A stretch of 64,000 bases of DNA from Kineosporiaceae bacterium (GCA_016794595.1 JAEUJN010000018.1:34905-98904); one strand, 5' to 3'; counted from the stretch's first letter, positions 1-9,344 are shown. Notes: generated from the letters alone by a model not told the origin. A program made the numbers and translations.

Positions 1-80
1 TGTGGGCCGCCGCCGGAAACCTGCCCCGCCCGGTCGAGATCGCCGATCCGTCGGCCTGGGTCCGGCGCGTCCACGGGTGA
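1..80 (+). CDS. C-terminal fragment of an upstream gene, possibly a DUF2342 zinc-metalloprotease-like protein
   Basis: Only the last 25 codons are present, in the frame ending with TGA at 78-80. The visible tail reads ...NLPRPVEIADPSAWVRRVHG. A Leu-Pro ... Asp-Pro-x-x-Trp ending is what I would expect from the DUF2342 family, whose gene commonly precedes tilS in actinobacteria, but 25 residues are too few to be sure. tilS starts 15 bp downstream, so the two are probably co-transcribed. Confidence 0.4.
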   Translation, partial: WAAAGNLPRPVEIADPSAWVRRVHG

Positions 81-95
81 GCTGGGCGAGGTGCG

Positions 96-1166
96 GTGAT
101 GACCGGCCCTGACCCTGCGATCGCGGCGGTGCGCCGCGCGGTCGCCGCGGACCTGAGCCGCTCGCCCGTGCTGCCGGACGACGCGCTGGTGCTGGTCGCC
201 TGCAGCGGGGGTGCCGATTCGCTGGCGCTGGCCGCGGCCACCGCGTTCCTGGCCGCCGATCCCCGCCGCACCGGTGGCCGCCGGGTGCGGGCCGGTGCGG
301 CAGTTGTCGATCACGGGTGGAGTTCGGACTCGGCGAGGGTGGCCGCGCTGGCCGCTCGCGGGTGCACCGAGCTCGGCCTGGCACCCGTGCGGGTACTGAC
401 CGTGGACTGCTCGGACCGGGAGGGCGGTCCGGAGGCGGCAGCCCGCCGGGCCCGGTACGCCGCGCTCGCCCGGGCGGCGCGCGAGAGCGGGGCGGATGCC
501 GTCCTGCTCGGCCACACTCTCGACGATCAGGCCGAGACGGTGTTGCTCGGCCTGGCCCGCGGATCGGGCGCGCGATCGCTGGCCGGGATGGCCGACCGGA
601 CGCAACGCGACGGGGTGGGGTTCCGTCGCCCCCTGGTGCGCCTGTCCAGGGCGATCACCCGGGCAGCCTGCGCCGCTGCCGGCCTGTCCCCCTGGCAGGA
701 CCCGGCCAACGAGGACCCGGCCTACGCCCGATCGCGGCTGCGGACGGCGATGGCCGCCCTCGAGGGTGCCCTGGGGCCCGGACTCACCGAGGCCCTCGCC
801 CGGACCGCCGAGCTGGCCCGGGAGGATGCGCAGGCGCTGGAGAACCTGGCCGCCGAGCTGGCGGACCGGGCCGCGGAACCCGGATCCGGCGGCGGGCAGG
901 CCCGGAACCGCGTGCGGGTCGACGTCCTCGCCGAGGCCCCGGACGCCGTCCGGCGCCGGGCGTTGCTGGTCGCCCTGCGGCGTGCCGGCTGCCCCCCGGG
1001 TGCGCTCGGCCGGGTCCATGTTCTGGCCGTCGACGCCCTGGTGACCGATTGGCGCGGGCAAGGGCCCGTTGACCTGCCGGGTGGCGTCGAGGTCGTCCGA
1101 GAGTGTGGCAGGCTGACGATCGTCTCCCCGCCGCACTCGAGCCAGGAGCCTCGTGGACGCCTCTGA
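96..1166 (+). CDS. tilS: tRNA(Ile)-lysidine synthase TilS
   Basis: The enzyme ATP-dependently attaches lysine to C34 of the AUA-decoding tRNA-Ile in the cytoplasm. The PP-loop ATP-binding motif SGGADS lies near residue 38 after the strand LVLVACSGG. The segment [22 protein letters not shown] is the typical central TilS region, followed by the RRPLV and [15 protein letters not shown] motifs. At 356 aa it is in the usual actinobacterial range and lacks the long C-terminal domains of the enterobacterial enzyme. The start may be GTG 96 or ATG 99. It overlaps hpt by 14 bp, the usual tilS-hpt arrangement, which implies translational coupling. Confidence 0.95.
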   Translation: MMTGPDPAIAAVRRAVAADLSRSPVLPDDALVLVACSGGADSLALAAATAFLAADPRRTGGRRVRAGAAVVDHGWSSDSARVAALAARGCTELGLAPVRVLTVDCSDREGGPEAAARRARYAALARAARESGADAVLLGHTLDDQAETVLLGLARGSGARSLAGMADRTQRDGVGFRRPLVRLSRAITRAACAAAGLSPWQDPANEDPAYARSRLRTAMAALEGALGPGLTEALARTAELAREDAQALENLAAELADRAAEPGSGGGQARNRVRVDVLAEAPDAVRRRALLVALRRAGCPPGALGRVHVLAVDALVTDWRGQGPVDLPGGVEVVRECGRLTIVSPPHSSQEPRGRL

Positions 1167-1707
1167 CATCGCAGGTGACCTGTCCGACATCCTGCTCACC
1201 GAGGATCAGATCGCTGCCCGCCTGGTCGAACTCGGGGCGGAGATCGACCGGGACTACGCCGACCGGAATCCCCTTCTGGTGGGGGTGCTCAAGGGCGCGG
1301 TGATGGTGATGGCCGACCTGACCCGGGTCCTGCACCTGCCGGTGGAGAGCGACTGGATGGCGGTCTCCTCCTACGGCTCGGGCACCAAGTCCTCCGGCGT
1401 CGTCCGCATCCTCAAGGACCTCGAGCAGGACATCACCGGCCGACACGTGCTGATCGTGGAGGACATCGTCGACTCCGGGCTCACCCTGTCCTGGTTGATC
1501 GCCAACCTCGGCTCGCGCGGTCCGGCCTCGGTCGAGGTGTGCACGCTGCTGCGCAAGCCCGAGGCGGCGAAGGTGGACGTCGACGTGCGGTACGTCGGGT
1601 TCGACATCCCGAACGCGTTCGTCGTGGGGTACGGCCTCGATTACGCGGAGCGGTACCGCAACCTGCGCGTGGTCGGCACCCTCGCCCCCCACGTGTACGG
1701 CGGGTGA
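1153..1707 (+). CDS. hpt: Hypoxanthine(-guanine) phosphoribosyltransferase
   Basis: This purine-salvage enzyme joins hypoxanthine or guanine to PRPP. The 184-aa length is standard. The PRPP-binding loop reads [14 protein letters not shown] (about residues 98-111), with acidic residues followed by DSG. The flexible-loop segment [12 protein letters not shown] precedes it, and the C-terminal [16 protein letters not shown] is the conserved nucleobase-binding region. The GTG start lies inside the end of tilS, so translation is probably coupled. ftsH follows after 280 bp. Confidence 0.95.
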   Translation: MDASDIAGDLSDILLTEDQIAARLVELGAEIDRDYADRNPLLVGVLKGAVMVMADLTRVLHLPVESDWMAVSSYGSGTKSSGVVRILKDLEQDITGRHVLIVEDIVDSGLTLSWLIANLGSRGPASVEVCTLLRKPEAAKVDVDVRYVGFDIPNAFVVGYGLDYAERYRNLRVVGTLAPHVYGG

Positions 1708-1760
1708 CGCCCCGGTCGGCTCCGGCGCCCCCATGGCCGAAGCCGTGACCGATCCCTCGA

Positions 1761-1832
1761 GACGGATCCGTTGACCGATCCCCTGACCGATCCGTTGCCC
1801 GATCCCCTGAACGATCCCCTGACCGATCCAGG
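1761..1832. repeat. 12-bp tandem repeat upstream of ftsH
   Basis: Six consecutive 12-bp units matching GACCGATCCCCT with one to three changes each (starts 1761, 1773, 1785, 1797, 1809, 1821), preceded by a related unit at 1747. They occupy the hpt-ftsH intergenic space, 155 bp or more before the ftsH start. One frame through them reads as repeats of Thr-Asp-Pro-Leu, but that frame runs into ftsH out of phase and I do not think it is coding. Confidence 0.7.
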
Positions 1833-1987
1833 GCCGGCAGGGGCGGCGGAACAGCCGATCGCCGTGCGCCGTTGCTTCAGGCGGACGGCGTGTACCGTCG
1901 AGGAAGACGGCGGGCGGCCGGTCAGGCGGGTCGCCTTGTCCGGACCGGCTCCCAGCGATCAGGAGGGACGGGGCACCGCCCCGAGCG

Positions 1988-4006
1988 ATGGATCTCAAGA
2001 GACTGACCCGTGGTCCGGTGATCTGGGTGATCATCGGTCTGATCGTGTTGATGTTCGGGGCCCGGGCCCTGACCCCGAACCAGTACAGCCAGGTGGACAC
2101 CTCGGTCGCCGTCCAGTTGATCGCCAGCGGCAAGGTGCAGAAGGCCACGATGGTCGGCGGCGACCAACGGGTCGAACTCGAGCTCAAGGCGCCGGAGAAC
2201 GGCAAGAGCCGGGTGATGGCGTACTACGTCGATGCCCGGGGTCCGGAACTGGTCGAGCTGCTCGCCCAGAACGCCCCTCCCGGTGGGTACAACGACCGGA
2301 TCGCCCAGCCGTCGTGGTGGAGCACCCTGTTGATCTCGGTGCTGCCCATCCTGCTGATCCTCGGTCTGTTCTGGTTCCTGATGGGCCAGATGCAGGGCGG
2401 TGGGTCGCGGGTGATGAACTTCGGCAAGTCCAAGGCCAAGCTGGTCAGCAAGGACATGCCCAAGGTGACCTTCGCGGATGTCGCGGGCGCCGACGAGGCG
2501 GTCGAGGAGCTGCACGAGATCAAGGAGTTCCTGTCCGAGCCGGCCAAGTTCCAGGCCGTGGGCGCCAAGATCCCCAAGGGCGTGCTGCTCTACGGCCAGC
2601 CCGGCACCGGCAAGACGCTGCTCGCGCGCGCCGTCGCCGGAGAGGCCGGTGTCCCCTTCTACTCGATCTCCGGTTCCGACTTCGTCGAGATGTTCGTCGG
2701 TGTCGGCGCCAGCCGGGTGCGCGACCTGTTCGAACAGGCCAAGGCGAACGCTCCGGCGATCGTGTTCGTCGACGAGATCGACGCCGTCGGCCGTCACCGG
2801 GGCGCGGGTTTGGGCGGCGGGCACGACGAGCGTGAGCAGACCCTGAACCAGCTGCTGGTCGAGATGGACGGCTTCGACGTCAAGACCAACGTCATCCTGA
2901 TCGCCGCCACCAACCGGCCCGACATCCTCGACCCGGCGCTGCTGCGGCCGGGGCGCTTCGACCGCCAGATCGCGGTCGACCCGCCGGACATGGGTGGTCG
3001 GGAGCGGATCCTGCAGGTGCACGCCAAGGGCAAGCCGATGGCGCCCTCGGTCGACCTCAAGGCGGTGGCCCGGCGCACGCCCGGCTTCACCGGTGCCGAC
3101 CTGGCCAACGTGCTCAACGAGGCCGCCCTGCTCACCGCCCGGGCGGGGGCCCGGCTGATCGATGACCACGCCCTGGACGAGGCGATCGACCGCGTGGTCG
3201 CGGGCCCGCAGAAGCGCACCCGGATCATGAACGAGAAGGAGAAGAAGATCACCGCCTACCACGAGGGCGGGCACGCCCTGGTGGCGGCGGCGATGCGGCA
3301 CACCGACCCGGTCACCAAGATCACCATCCTGCCCCGGGGCCGGGCGCTCGGCTACACGATGGTGATGCCGACCGACGACAAGTACTCCACCACCCGCAAC
3401 GAGATGCTCGACCAGCTGGCTTACGCCCTGGGCGGGCGGGTGGCCGAGGAACTGGTGTTCCACGACCCGACCACCGGCGCCAGCAACGACATCGAGAAGG
3501 CCACCGCCATCGCCCGGGCCATGGTCACCCAGTACGGCATGTCCGAACGGGTCGGGGCGATCAAGCTCGGCCAGTCCGGCGGCGAGGTGTTCCTCGGCCG
3601 CGACATGGGTCACCAGCGGGATTACTCCGAAGAGGTGGCCAGCATCGTCGACGAGGAGGTGCGCCGCCTGATCGAGGCCGCCCACGACGAGGCATGGCAC
3701 GCGCTCAACGACAATCGGCAGGTGTTGGACAACCTGGTGCTGGCCCTGTTCGAGAAGGAGACCCTCAACAAGGACGAGCTGGCCGAGGTCTTCGCCGACG
3801 TGGTCAAGCGGCCGCCGCGTCCGGTGTGGCTGTCCAGCTCCCAGCGCGCAGTCTCCGACGTCCCGCCGGTCCTGACGCCGGCCGAGCGGGCCGCCGCGAA
3901 CGGCTCCCGGGTGCCGGTGCCCCAGCACGGGACGGACTCCGAGCCTCCCCTGCCGCCGTCGTCCTCGGCGCCCACGACCCTGCCGCCGTACGGGGAGCCG
4001 AACTGA
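1988..4006 (+). CDS. ftsH: ATP-dependent zinc metalloprotease FtsH
   Basis: A membrane-bound AAA+ protease that degrades misfolded and regulatory membrane and cytosolic proteins as a hexamer. Two transmembrane segments flank a short periplasmic-type domain (about residues 10-27 and 111-132). Walker A is GQPGTGKT (203-210), Walker B IVFVDEID (258-265), the pore motif FVEMFVG (232-238), and the second region of homology ends in RPGRFDR (320-326). The zinc site is HEGGH (425-429). Length (672 aa) is normal, with a Pro/Ser-rich C-terminal tail. An AGGAGG lies at 1961-1966, rather far (21 nt) from the ATG, but no nearer in-frame start exists upstream. The stop overlaps the inferred folE start. Confidence 0.97.
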   Translation: MDLKRLTRGPVIWVIIGLIVLMFGARALTPNQYSQVDTSVAVQLIASGKVQKATMVGGDQRVELELKAPENGKSRVMAYYVDARGPELVELLAQNAPPGGYNDRIAQPSWWSTLLISVLPILLILGLFWFLMGQMQGGGSRVMNFGKSKAKLVSKDMPKVTFADVAGADEAVEELHEIKEFLSEPAKFQAVGAKIPKGVLLYGQPGTGKTLLARAVAGEAGVPFYSISGSDFVEMFVGVGASRVRDLFEQAKANAPAIVFVDEIDAVGRHRGAGLGGGHDEREQTLNQLLVEMDGFDVKTNVILIAATNRPDILDPALLRPGRFDRQIAVDPPDMGGRERILQVHAKGKPMAPSVDLKAVARRTPGFTGADLANVLNEAALLTARAGARLIDDHALDEAIDRVVAGPQKRTRIMNEKEKKITAYHEGGHALVAAAMRHTDPVTKITILPRGRALGYTMVMPTDDKYSTTRNEMLDQLAYALGGRVAEELVFHDPTTGASNDIEKATAIARAMVTQYGMSERVGAIKLGQSGGEVFLGRDMGHQRDYSEEVASIVDEEVRRLIEAAHDEAWHALNDNRQVLDNLVLALFEKETLNKDELAEVFADVVKRPPRPVWLSSSQRAVSDVPPVLTPAERAAANGSRVPVPQHGTDSEPPLPPSSSAPTTLPPYGEPN

Positions 4007-4647
4007 TCACCGAGGACGACGCCGCCGCGGCCGCACGCATCGTCGGGGACCTGCGGCGGGCCGATCAGGGCGAGCGCCCGCCCTACGACGCGCCCCGGGT
4101 CGAGCGGGCGATCACCGAGATCCTGCTGGCGATCGGTGAGGACCCGAACCGGGACGGACTGCGGGAGACCCCCGCCCGGGTCGCCCGGGCCTACGCAGAG
4201 TTGTTCGCCGGGCTCTGGCAGGAGCCGAAGGACGTGCTGACCACGACCTTCGACCTGGGTCACGACGAGATGGTCCTGGTCAAGGACATCGAGGTGTTCT
4301 CCTGCTGCGAGCACCACCTCGTGCCGTTCCACGGGGTGGCGCACATCGGTTACGTGCCGGCGCGCGACGGCCGGATCACGGGGCTGAGCAAGCTGGCCCG
4401 GGTGGTCGACGTCTTCGCGCGGCGTCCCCAGGTGCAGGAGCGCCTGACCACCCAGATCGCGGACGCCCTGACCGAGATCCTGCAACCGCGCGGGGTCATC
4501 GTCGTCCTCGAGTGCGAGCACCTGTGCATGTCGATGCGCGGGGTGCGCAAGCCGGGGTCGCGGACGGTCACCTCTGCCGTCCGCGGGCTGCTGCGCCGCC
4601 CCGCGACCCGGGCCGAGGCCATGGCCCTGATCCACGGCCGGGGCTGA
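4003..4647 (+). CDS. folE: GTP cyclohydrolase I with a probable CTG start
   Basis: It converts GTP to 7,8-dihydroneopterin triphosphate, the first folate step. Hallmarks are [25 protein letters not shown], the zinc/catalytic block [29 protein letters not shown] and the C-terminal [11 protein letters not shown]. The frame has no ATG, GTG or TTG between the ftsH stop and the conserved core; the first TTG is at 4198 and the first GTG at 4234, both inside the fold. The best start is CTG 4003-4005, which overlaps the ftsH TGA (CTGA) and has GGGGAG at 3992-3996 at good spacing. This gives 214 aa, a usual length. Upstream in-frame ATG/GTG codons lie far inside ftsH and would add a non-homologous tail. 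Confidence 0.93.
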   Translation: MITEDDAAAAARIVGDLRRADQGERPPYDAPRVERAITEILLAIGEDPNRDGLRETPARVARAYAELFAGLWQEPKDVLTTTFDLGHDEMVLVKDIEVFSCCEHHLVPFHGVAHIGYVPARDGRITGLSKLARVVDVFARRPQVQERLTTQIADALTEILQPRGVIVVLECEHLCMSMRGVRKPGSRTVTSAVRGLLRRPATRAEAMALIHGRG

Positions 4648-4692
4648 GCCCAGGCCGACCCGCGGTGTTCGTACCCGGCACTGCCACCCCCC

Positions 4693-4732
4693 GTGATCAT
4701 GCACTTTCGACTATTCAAAAGTGCATGATCAC
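4693..4732. repeat. Dispersed palindrome, copy 1 (possible bidirectional terminator)
   Basis: The arms GTGATCATGCACTTT (4693-4707) and its reverse complement (4718-4732) are perfect over 15 bp and extend to 18 bp with one mismatch around the loop CTAT. It sits between the convergent genes folE and sulP, five bases before the sulP stop. Related copies are at 23.7, 42.4 and 44.5 kb, with a decayed one at 51.8 kb. A terminator role is inferred from position; there is no T-run. Confidence 0.85.
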
Positions 4733-4737
4733 CAAGG

Positions 4738-6696
4738 TCAGTCGCGGCTGCGGCTCAGTCGGTTGATCGCTCCCCCCAGGGCCTCTCGGGGGTTCCAGCG
4801 ACTGGCGATGTGCTCGTCGGGTGAGTCGTCGCCCTCCTCGCTCGCGTGGGGGTCACCGCCGGGAGATCGGGCGTCCGCCGAGGCCGACGGGTCGGACTCG
4901 GCCGGGTCCTCCTCCTCGAAGCCGAGGTCCAGGTCGGACAGCTCCGCCTCGATCGCCTCGACGAAGCGCGTGAGCCCGTACTCGGGGGAGTGCTTGGCGG
5001 CCTTGACCCCGGCCGAGATCGAGTGCCACATCCGGTCCTCACCGATCCGGTCCAGGACGCCGGCTCGGCCCAGCACCTCCTTGACGTTGCGGAACACCCG
5101 AACCAGGTAGAGCTGGATGTGCCGGTTCTGCAACTCGGTGATCAGGTTGTCGAGCTGTTCGGCGGTGGTGGAGTCCATCTGGTTCGTCGCCTCCAGGTCG
5201 AGCAGGACGACGCAGGCATCGGGGCGGGCATCGATGCGCTCGCGGACGCGGTCGAAAACCGTCGCGGCGTTCGCCCAGAAGATGGGCCCGTCCGGCCGCA
5301 CCACGCAGATCCGGCGGACCCGCTTGCGGCCCGGGTCGTTGGACAGCGATCCCCAGGCCGCCTTCTCGCCTGCCACCTTGCCCATCTCGTCGACGCTGAC
5401 CTGCATGGAGCGGTACACCAGCCCGGCGAGCGACTGGGCGATGGCCAGCAGGAGGCCGTTGAGCGGGCCCAGCAGCAGCACGCCGCCGAAGGCCACCACC
5501 GCTGCCACGCCGTCGTTGCGCCGGACCCGGCGGTAGCGGGCGAAGTCCCGCGGACGTAACAGCCCCCAGACGGCGTGGATCACGATCGCCGACAGCACTG
5601 CCTTGGGCAGCGGTGCGATCAGTTCGGTGGCGAAGAGCAACACCAGCAGGACGGCGACCGCTGCCGCCACGCTGCTGAGCTGGGTGCGGGCGCCGGCCCG
5701 GGCGTTGGCTGCGGTCTTGGACAGGCTGCCCGCGACGCCCATGCCGCCGAACAGCGCCGCGGCCACGTCGGCGGCACCATTGGCCACCAGCTCGGAGTCG
5801 TCCTTCAGCCGTTCGACCTCCTCGCCGGTGGCCGAGTTGCCGTTGCCGGAGAAGGTGCGTGCGGCTGCCAGCCCTTCGGCGATGCCCACGGCAGCGATGG
5901 CTGCGCCACCGGTCACCAGGGCGCCGATCTCGGACAGCTCGATCACCGGGATCGTGGGCAGAGGCAGGCCCGCCGGGACCTCGCCGACCACCCGGGCGCC
6001 GCGTTCGGCCAGGTCGAGCGTCCTGGAGGCGACCACTCCACCGACCAGGACGAGCAGGGACCAGGGCAGGCGGGGCGCGATCCACCCGCCGCCGAACAGG
6101 ACCAGCAGGGCCACCAGGGCCACCAGTAGAGTCGTGGGCTGAGCGTCCCGGGCGGTGAGGGCCAGGGCCCAGATGCGGTCCAGCAAGGCCCCCGAGGGGG
6201 TCTTCAGCCCCAGCAGTCCGGGCACCTCGCCGACGATCACCAGCACCACCAGCCCGGTCACGAAGCCGGTGACGATGGGTTCGTTGAGGAACTGGGCGAT
6301 CCAGCCGATGCGCAACAGGCCGGCCAGCAGGAGGATCAGCCCGGCGACCAGGGCAAGGGCCGAGGTCATGACGGCGGCGTGAGCCGGATCGTCCCCGGCG
6401 AGCTGGCGCACGATGGTGCCACTCAGCACGGTGACGGTGGAGACCGGGCCCATGAACAGCAGTCGCGAACTGCCGAACAGGAAGTAGGCGAGCAGGGCCG
6501 GCGGCAGGGTGTAGAGGCCCACCTGCACCGGGACGCCGGCCACCGCCGCGTATCCCAGGGCCTGGGGCACCGCGAGGGCCGCGACCAGGAGGCCGGCCAT
6601 GAGGTCCCCGGGGGCGTACTCGCGCTTGTAGGAGCGCAGCTGCTCGACGCCGGGCAGGCGAGGAGCGCGGAACGACAGTTCACTCGTTGGTAGCAC
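4738..6696 (-). CDS. SulP-family anion transporter with STAS domain
   Basis: A predicted inner-membrane SLC26/SulP transporter for sulfate, bicarbonate or another anion; the substrate cannot be told from sequence. The N-terminal YKREYAPGDLMAGLLVAALAVPQALGYA is the SulP signature, followed by about 10-12 hydrophobic helices and motifs such as GNGNSATGEEVERLKDDSELVANG. A C-terminal STAS domain contains VVLLDLEATNQMDSTTAEQL. An acidic, Ser/Pro-rich tail follows. The frame is open far upstream, but SulP homology begins just after GTG 6696 (VLPTSELSF), giving 652 aa. It interrupts the usual folE-folP order and is convergent to folE. Confidence 0.9.
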   Translation of the reverse strand: MLPTSELSFRAPRLPGVEQLRSYKREYAPGDLMAGLLVAALAVPQALGYAAVAGVPVQVGLYTLPPALLAYFLFGSSRLLFMGPVSTVTVLSGTIVRQLAGDDPAHAAVMTSALALVAGLILLLAGLLRIGWIAQFLNEPIVTGFVTGLVVLVIVGEVPGLLGLKTPSGALLDRIWALALTARDAQPTTLLVALVALLVLFGGGWIAPRLPWSLLVLVGGVVASRTLDLAERGARVVGEVPAGLPLPTIPVIELSEIGALVTGGAAIAAVGIAEGLAAARTFSGNGNSATGEEVERLKDDSELVANGAADVAAALFGGMGVAGSLSKTAANARAGARTQLSSVAAAVAVLLVLLFATELIAPLPKAVLSAIVIHAVWGLLRPRDFARYRRVRRNDGVAAVVAFGGVLLLGPLNGLLLAIAQSLAGLVYRSMQVSVDEMGKVAGEKAAWGSLSNDPGRKRVRRICVVRPDGPIFWANAATVFDRVRERIDARPDACVVLLDLEATNQMDSTTAEQLDNLITELQNRHIQLYLVRVFRNVKEVLGRAGVLDRIGEDRMWHSISAGVKAAKHSPEYGLTRFVEAIEAELSDLDLGFEEEDPAESDPSASADARSPGGDPHASEEGDDSPDEHIASRWNPREALGGAINRLSRSRD

Positions 6697-6856
6697 TTCA
6701 TCAGTGTGCCGTTCACCTGAGGTCGAGCGACAACCGGGCCGGACCCGACGCACCGAGGGCCGGTCGATGACACGCAGGTGGCAGGTGGTGCGCGTGATAT
6801 CCGGTGGTGCTGGCGTGTCGGCTTCGCCACCGGAGTGCGCGCGCGGTAGACATGCG

Positions 6857-6893
6857 ACAAGGCCCCTCCACGCATCAGTTGGAGGGGCCTTGT
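6857..6893 (+). terminator. Strong hairpin in the sulP-folP intergenic region
   Basis: Perfect 14-bp arms, ACAAGGCCCCTCCA (6857-6870) and its complement (6880-6893), with a 9-nt loop. On the plus strand it is followed by a moderately T-rich CTGTGGTTGCTG. No gene ends here. It may end an unannotated short transcript, or it may lie in the long 5' leader of sulP on the minus strand. Confidence 0.55.
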
Positions 6894-7465
6894 CTGTGGT
6901 TGCTGTCGATGGATGACGGCTCTCCCGGGGGAGGGTGTCACCATCGGTCACGGGGGTTGGCTCCCCGGTCGGCGCGTCGCGCGAGACCTGTCGTAGCCGA
7001 CCGGCCCCGCATCGCCGTCCCACCGCCCGCTGTCCGGCACCATGGCCGTCCCGGCGGGCCTCGCAACCTGGTGATGCGGCCCGACGCCTGCCTGTCGACG
7101 GGCCATCCGTCGACTGCCGCTCGAGGTCCCTCGCGAATCGGTCCCGGTGCCCCGGGATCGGTCGCTCAGGGTCGTTCGGCACGGCCTGCTCGTTCTCCGC
7201 ATCGATGCCGACAGGGCGTGTGGGCTGTGCGCTGTGCCGGGTGCCCCCGGTGCCACCGCACCGCGGTCGCTCGGGTGCCCCCGGTCGTCGCGTTGCCCTG
7301 GGACCGGTGTGTGGGGCCTGAGCCCCGTCCGTCGGTCCCGCCGTTTCCTGCTGGCGTGGGAGAGTTCTACTCCGCATCCGGGGGGCGTGCAACCCATCCG
7401 GTGAAGAATTCCCCAACTTGTTTCTCGTTGAGTCCCAATGGATTTCGCCCGCGTTCGGGTACTGC

Positions 7466-7572
7466 TGTGGACGTCGGGCCCCTGGCCTGTGGACGTCGTG
7501 TGGACACTCTGTGGACAGTGCAGGTCAGGGCCTGTGTACGACCCGGACGCCGCTCGTGCACGACCTGTGGAT
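7466..7572. promoter_or_regulatory. Phased array of DnaA-box-like TGTGGAC motifs upstream of folP
   Basis: TGTGGAC occurs at 7466, 7488, 7499 and 7510, spaced 22, 11 and 11 bp. TGTGTAC follows at 7533 and TGTGGAT at 7566 (33 bp apart). The copies at 7499 and 7510 match 8 of 9 positions of the actinobacterial DnaA box complement TGTGGACAA. The one-helical-turn spacing suggests a protein binding cooperatively on one DNA face. Whether that is DnaA or a regulator of folP cannot be told. Confidence 0.5.
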
Positions 7573-7596
7573 CGGTGGGGACGTGACCCGTAGGGT

Positions 7597-8481
7597 GTGC
7601 GCGTGCATGAGTTGATCGGTCTGCCGGCGCCACTGGCAGAGCTCGACCGGTGCCTGGTCATGGGCGTGATCAACGTCACTCCCGACTCCTTCAGCGACGG
7701 GGGCCGGTGGTTCTCCGTCGACGACGCGGTGCGTCGGGGAATCGACCTGACGGCGCAGGGGGCCGACCTGCTCGACGTCGGCGGGGAATCGACCCGTCCC
7801 GGTGCGCTGCGGATCGACGAGGACGAGGAAGCGCGCCGGATCCTGCCGGTGATTCGTCAACTGGTGAAGCTCGGGACGATGGTCAGTGTGGACACCACGC
7901 GCGGGTCGGTGGCCGGGGCGGCCCTGGATGCCGGCGCCTGCCTGGTGAACGACGTCAGCGGCGGGCGCGCCGATCCGACGATGGCTCGGGTGGTGGCGCA
8001 GGCGCAGGTGCCATTCGTGGTCATGCACTGGCGAGGGCACAGCGACGTCATGGAATCACTCGCCCACTATGACGACGTGGTGAGCGAGGTCAGCGCCGAG
8101 TTGTCGGCGCAGGTGGGGGAGCTGGTCGCGGCCGGGGTCGACGAGCGTCGGCTGGTGCTCGACCCGGGCTTCGGATTCGCCAAGAACGCCCGCCACAGCT
8201 GGGAGCTGTTCTCCTCGATCGACCGGCTGCTCGAACTCGGCCGGCCCGTGTTGATCGGTACGTCCCGGAAGCGGTTTCTCGCCGAAGCCGTTGCCGTGCA
8301 GCAGATTTCGGGCGCAAGTGCTGACCCATCGGTGCGAGACGGGGCCACCGCTGCCACCTCCGCTCTGGCTGCCGCGGCAGGTGCTTGGGGGGTTCGCGTT
8401 CACGAGGTGGCGGCATCGGCGGACGCCGTCCGGGTGGCTGCTCGCGCCCGGGCAGCCTCCGGTGGGGTGAGCCACGGATGA
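7597..8481 (+). CDS. folP: Dihydropteroate synthase
   Basis: It condenses 6-hydroxymethyl-7,8-dihydropterin pyrophosphate with p-aminobenzoate; this is the sulfonamide target. MGVINVTPDSFSDGG (about residues 22-36) carries the metal/pyrophosphate-binding Asn. DVGGESTRPG, VNDVSGG, LDPGFGFAKN and VLIGTSRKRFL complete the TIM-barrel signatures. The length of 294 aa is normal. The start may be GTG 7597 or GTG 7603. A TAGGGT hexamer at 7591-7596 would allow a leaderless transcript from 7603. The last bases overlap folB/K by ATGA. Confidence 0.96.
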   Translation: MRVHELIGLPAPLAELDRCLVMGVINVTPDSFSDGGRWFSVDDAVRRGIDLTAQGADLLDVGGESTRPGALRIDEDEEARRILPVIRQLVKLGTMVSVDTTRGSVAGAALDAGACLVNDVSGGRADPTMARVVAQAQVPFVVMHWRGHSDVMESLAHYDDVVSEVSAELSAQVGELVAAGVDERRLVLDPGFGFAKNARHSWELFSSIDRLLELGRPVLIGTSRKRFLAEAVAVQQISGASADPSVRDGATAATSALAAAAGAWGVRVHEVAASADAVRVAARARAASGGVSHG

Positions 8482-9344
8482 GCGAGCACGACCACATTCT
8501 GCTGAAAGGGTTACGGGTCAAGGGGTTTCACGGGGTCTTCGAGCACGAGCGCCGAGCTGGGCAGGACTTCCTCATCGACGTCGCGCTGCAGCTCGACACG
8601 CGGCCGGCCGCCGGTACGGACCAGTTGGAGGACACGGTCGACTACGGGGCACTTGCGATCGGCCTGGCCGAGATCGTCCGGGGTGAGCCGGTGAACCTGC
8701 TGGAGACCCTGGCCGAGCGTCTGGCTGATCGGTGCCTGGCAGACCAACGGGTCGTCCAGGCCGAGGTGACCGTGCACAAGCCGGAAGCTCCCATTCCCGA
8801 GATGTTCAGCGACGTGGCAGTGCGCATCCGTCGCGGCCGGGCGGTCGCAGTGGACGCCGTCCTCGCGCTGGGCTCGAATCTCGGCGACCGGCTGGCGACG
8901 CTGCAGTCCGCCGTCGATGCCCTGCGCGCGGTGGTGGGGATCGAGGTGACCGCTGTCTCGCCGGTGGTCGAGACCGATCCCGTCGGCGGGCCCGAACAGC
9001 CCGACTATCTGAACGCCGTGGTGCTGGTGCGGACGACGCTCGAGCCGGAAGTCCTGCTGACGAGGTGTCAGAGAATCGAGGCCGAGCATGGCCGAGTACG
9101 CGAAACCCGTTGGGGGCCGAGGACTCTGGATATCGATCTGATCGCCGTCGGCGATCGTCGTCATTCGTCGGACAGACTCGAACTGCCGCATCCGCGGGCA
9201 GCCGAGCGTGCCTTCGTCCTGGTGCCGTGGTCGGATCTCGACCCCGCCGCATGGGTCGCGGGGGTGGGCTCGGTGGCGGAGCTGGCGCGGAGCGCGCCGG
9301 ATCTGGCCGGGGTGCGCCGACGGCCCGAACTGGTGGTCCGGTGA
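8478..9344 (+). CDS. folB-folK: Fused dihydroneopterin aldolase / HPPK
   Basis: One 288-aa polypeptide carries two successive folate enzymes. Residues 1-118 are FolB: GLRVKGFHGVFEHERRAGQDF with the conserved Glu, DTVDYGAL with the Tyr, and VTVHKPEAPI with the catalytic Lys. Residues from about 128 are FolK: LALGSNLGDRLATL, the metal/ATP-binding block RWGPRTLDIDLIAVG, and LPHPRAAERAFVLVPW. The linker is only about 10 residues and no stop or second start is evident, so this is a real fusion rather than two coupled genes. The ATG overlaps the folP stop (ATGA), and the stop overlaps the DUF3180 start. Confidence 0.94.
   Translation: MSEHDHILLKGLRVKGFHGVFEHERRAGQDFLIDVALQLDTRPAAGTDQLEDTVDYGALAIGLAEIVRGEPVNLLETLAERLADRCLADQRVVQAEVTVHKPEAPIPEMFSDVAVRIRRGRAVAVDAVLALGSNLGDRLATLQSAVDALRAVVGIEVTAVSPVVETDPVGGPEQPDYLNAVVLVRTTLEPEVLLTRCQRIEAEHGRVRETRWGPRTLDIDLIAVGDRRHSSDRLELPHPRAAERAFVLVPWSDLDPAAWVAGVGSVAELARSAPDLAGVRRRPELVVR

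Larger units (their letters stand above)
6697..7596. other. 900-bp divergent intergenic region
   Basis: No frame here looks like a conserved protein: long open frames exist on both strands but read as Arg/Pro/Gly-rich shadow sequence. It separates the sulP and folP starts. It contains a strong hairpin at 6857-6893 and a helically phased array of TGTGGAC motifs at 7466-7572 just before folP. The rest (6900-7460) shows nothing I can name. Confidence 0.6.

Noticed and set aside
1771..2835. Long plus-strand open frame beginning in the TDPL repeats and running into ftsH
   Set aside because: It overlaps ftsH in another frame, is Arg/Gly/Pro-rich and shows no domain; ftsH is unmistakable.
6697..7416. 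N-terminal extension of SulP by 240 codons
   Set aside because: Composition is typical noncoding GC-rich read-through; SulP homology begins at GTG 6696 and SulP proteins do not carry such leaders.
7466..7572. Chromosomal origin of replication
   Set aside because: DnaA-box-like motifs are present, but no dnaA, dnaN, rpmH or AT-rich unwinding region is near.
6804..7679. Open frames of 243-260 aa on both strands between sulP and folP
   Set aside because: Arg/Pro/Ser-rich, no recognisable domain, and both strands are open at once, as expected from high GC rather than from a gene.
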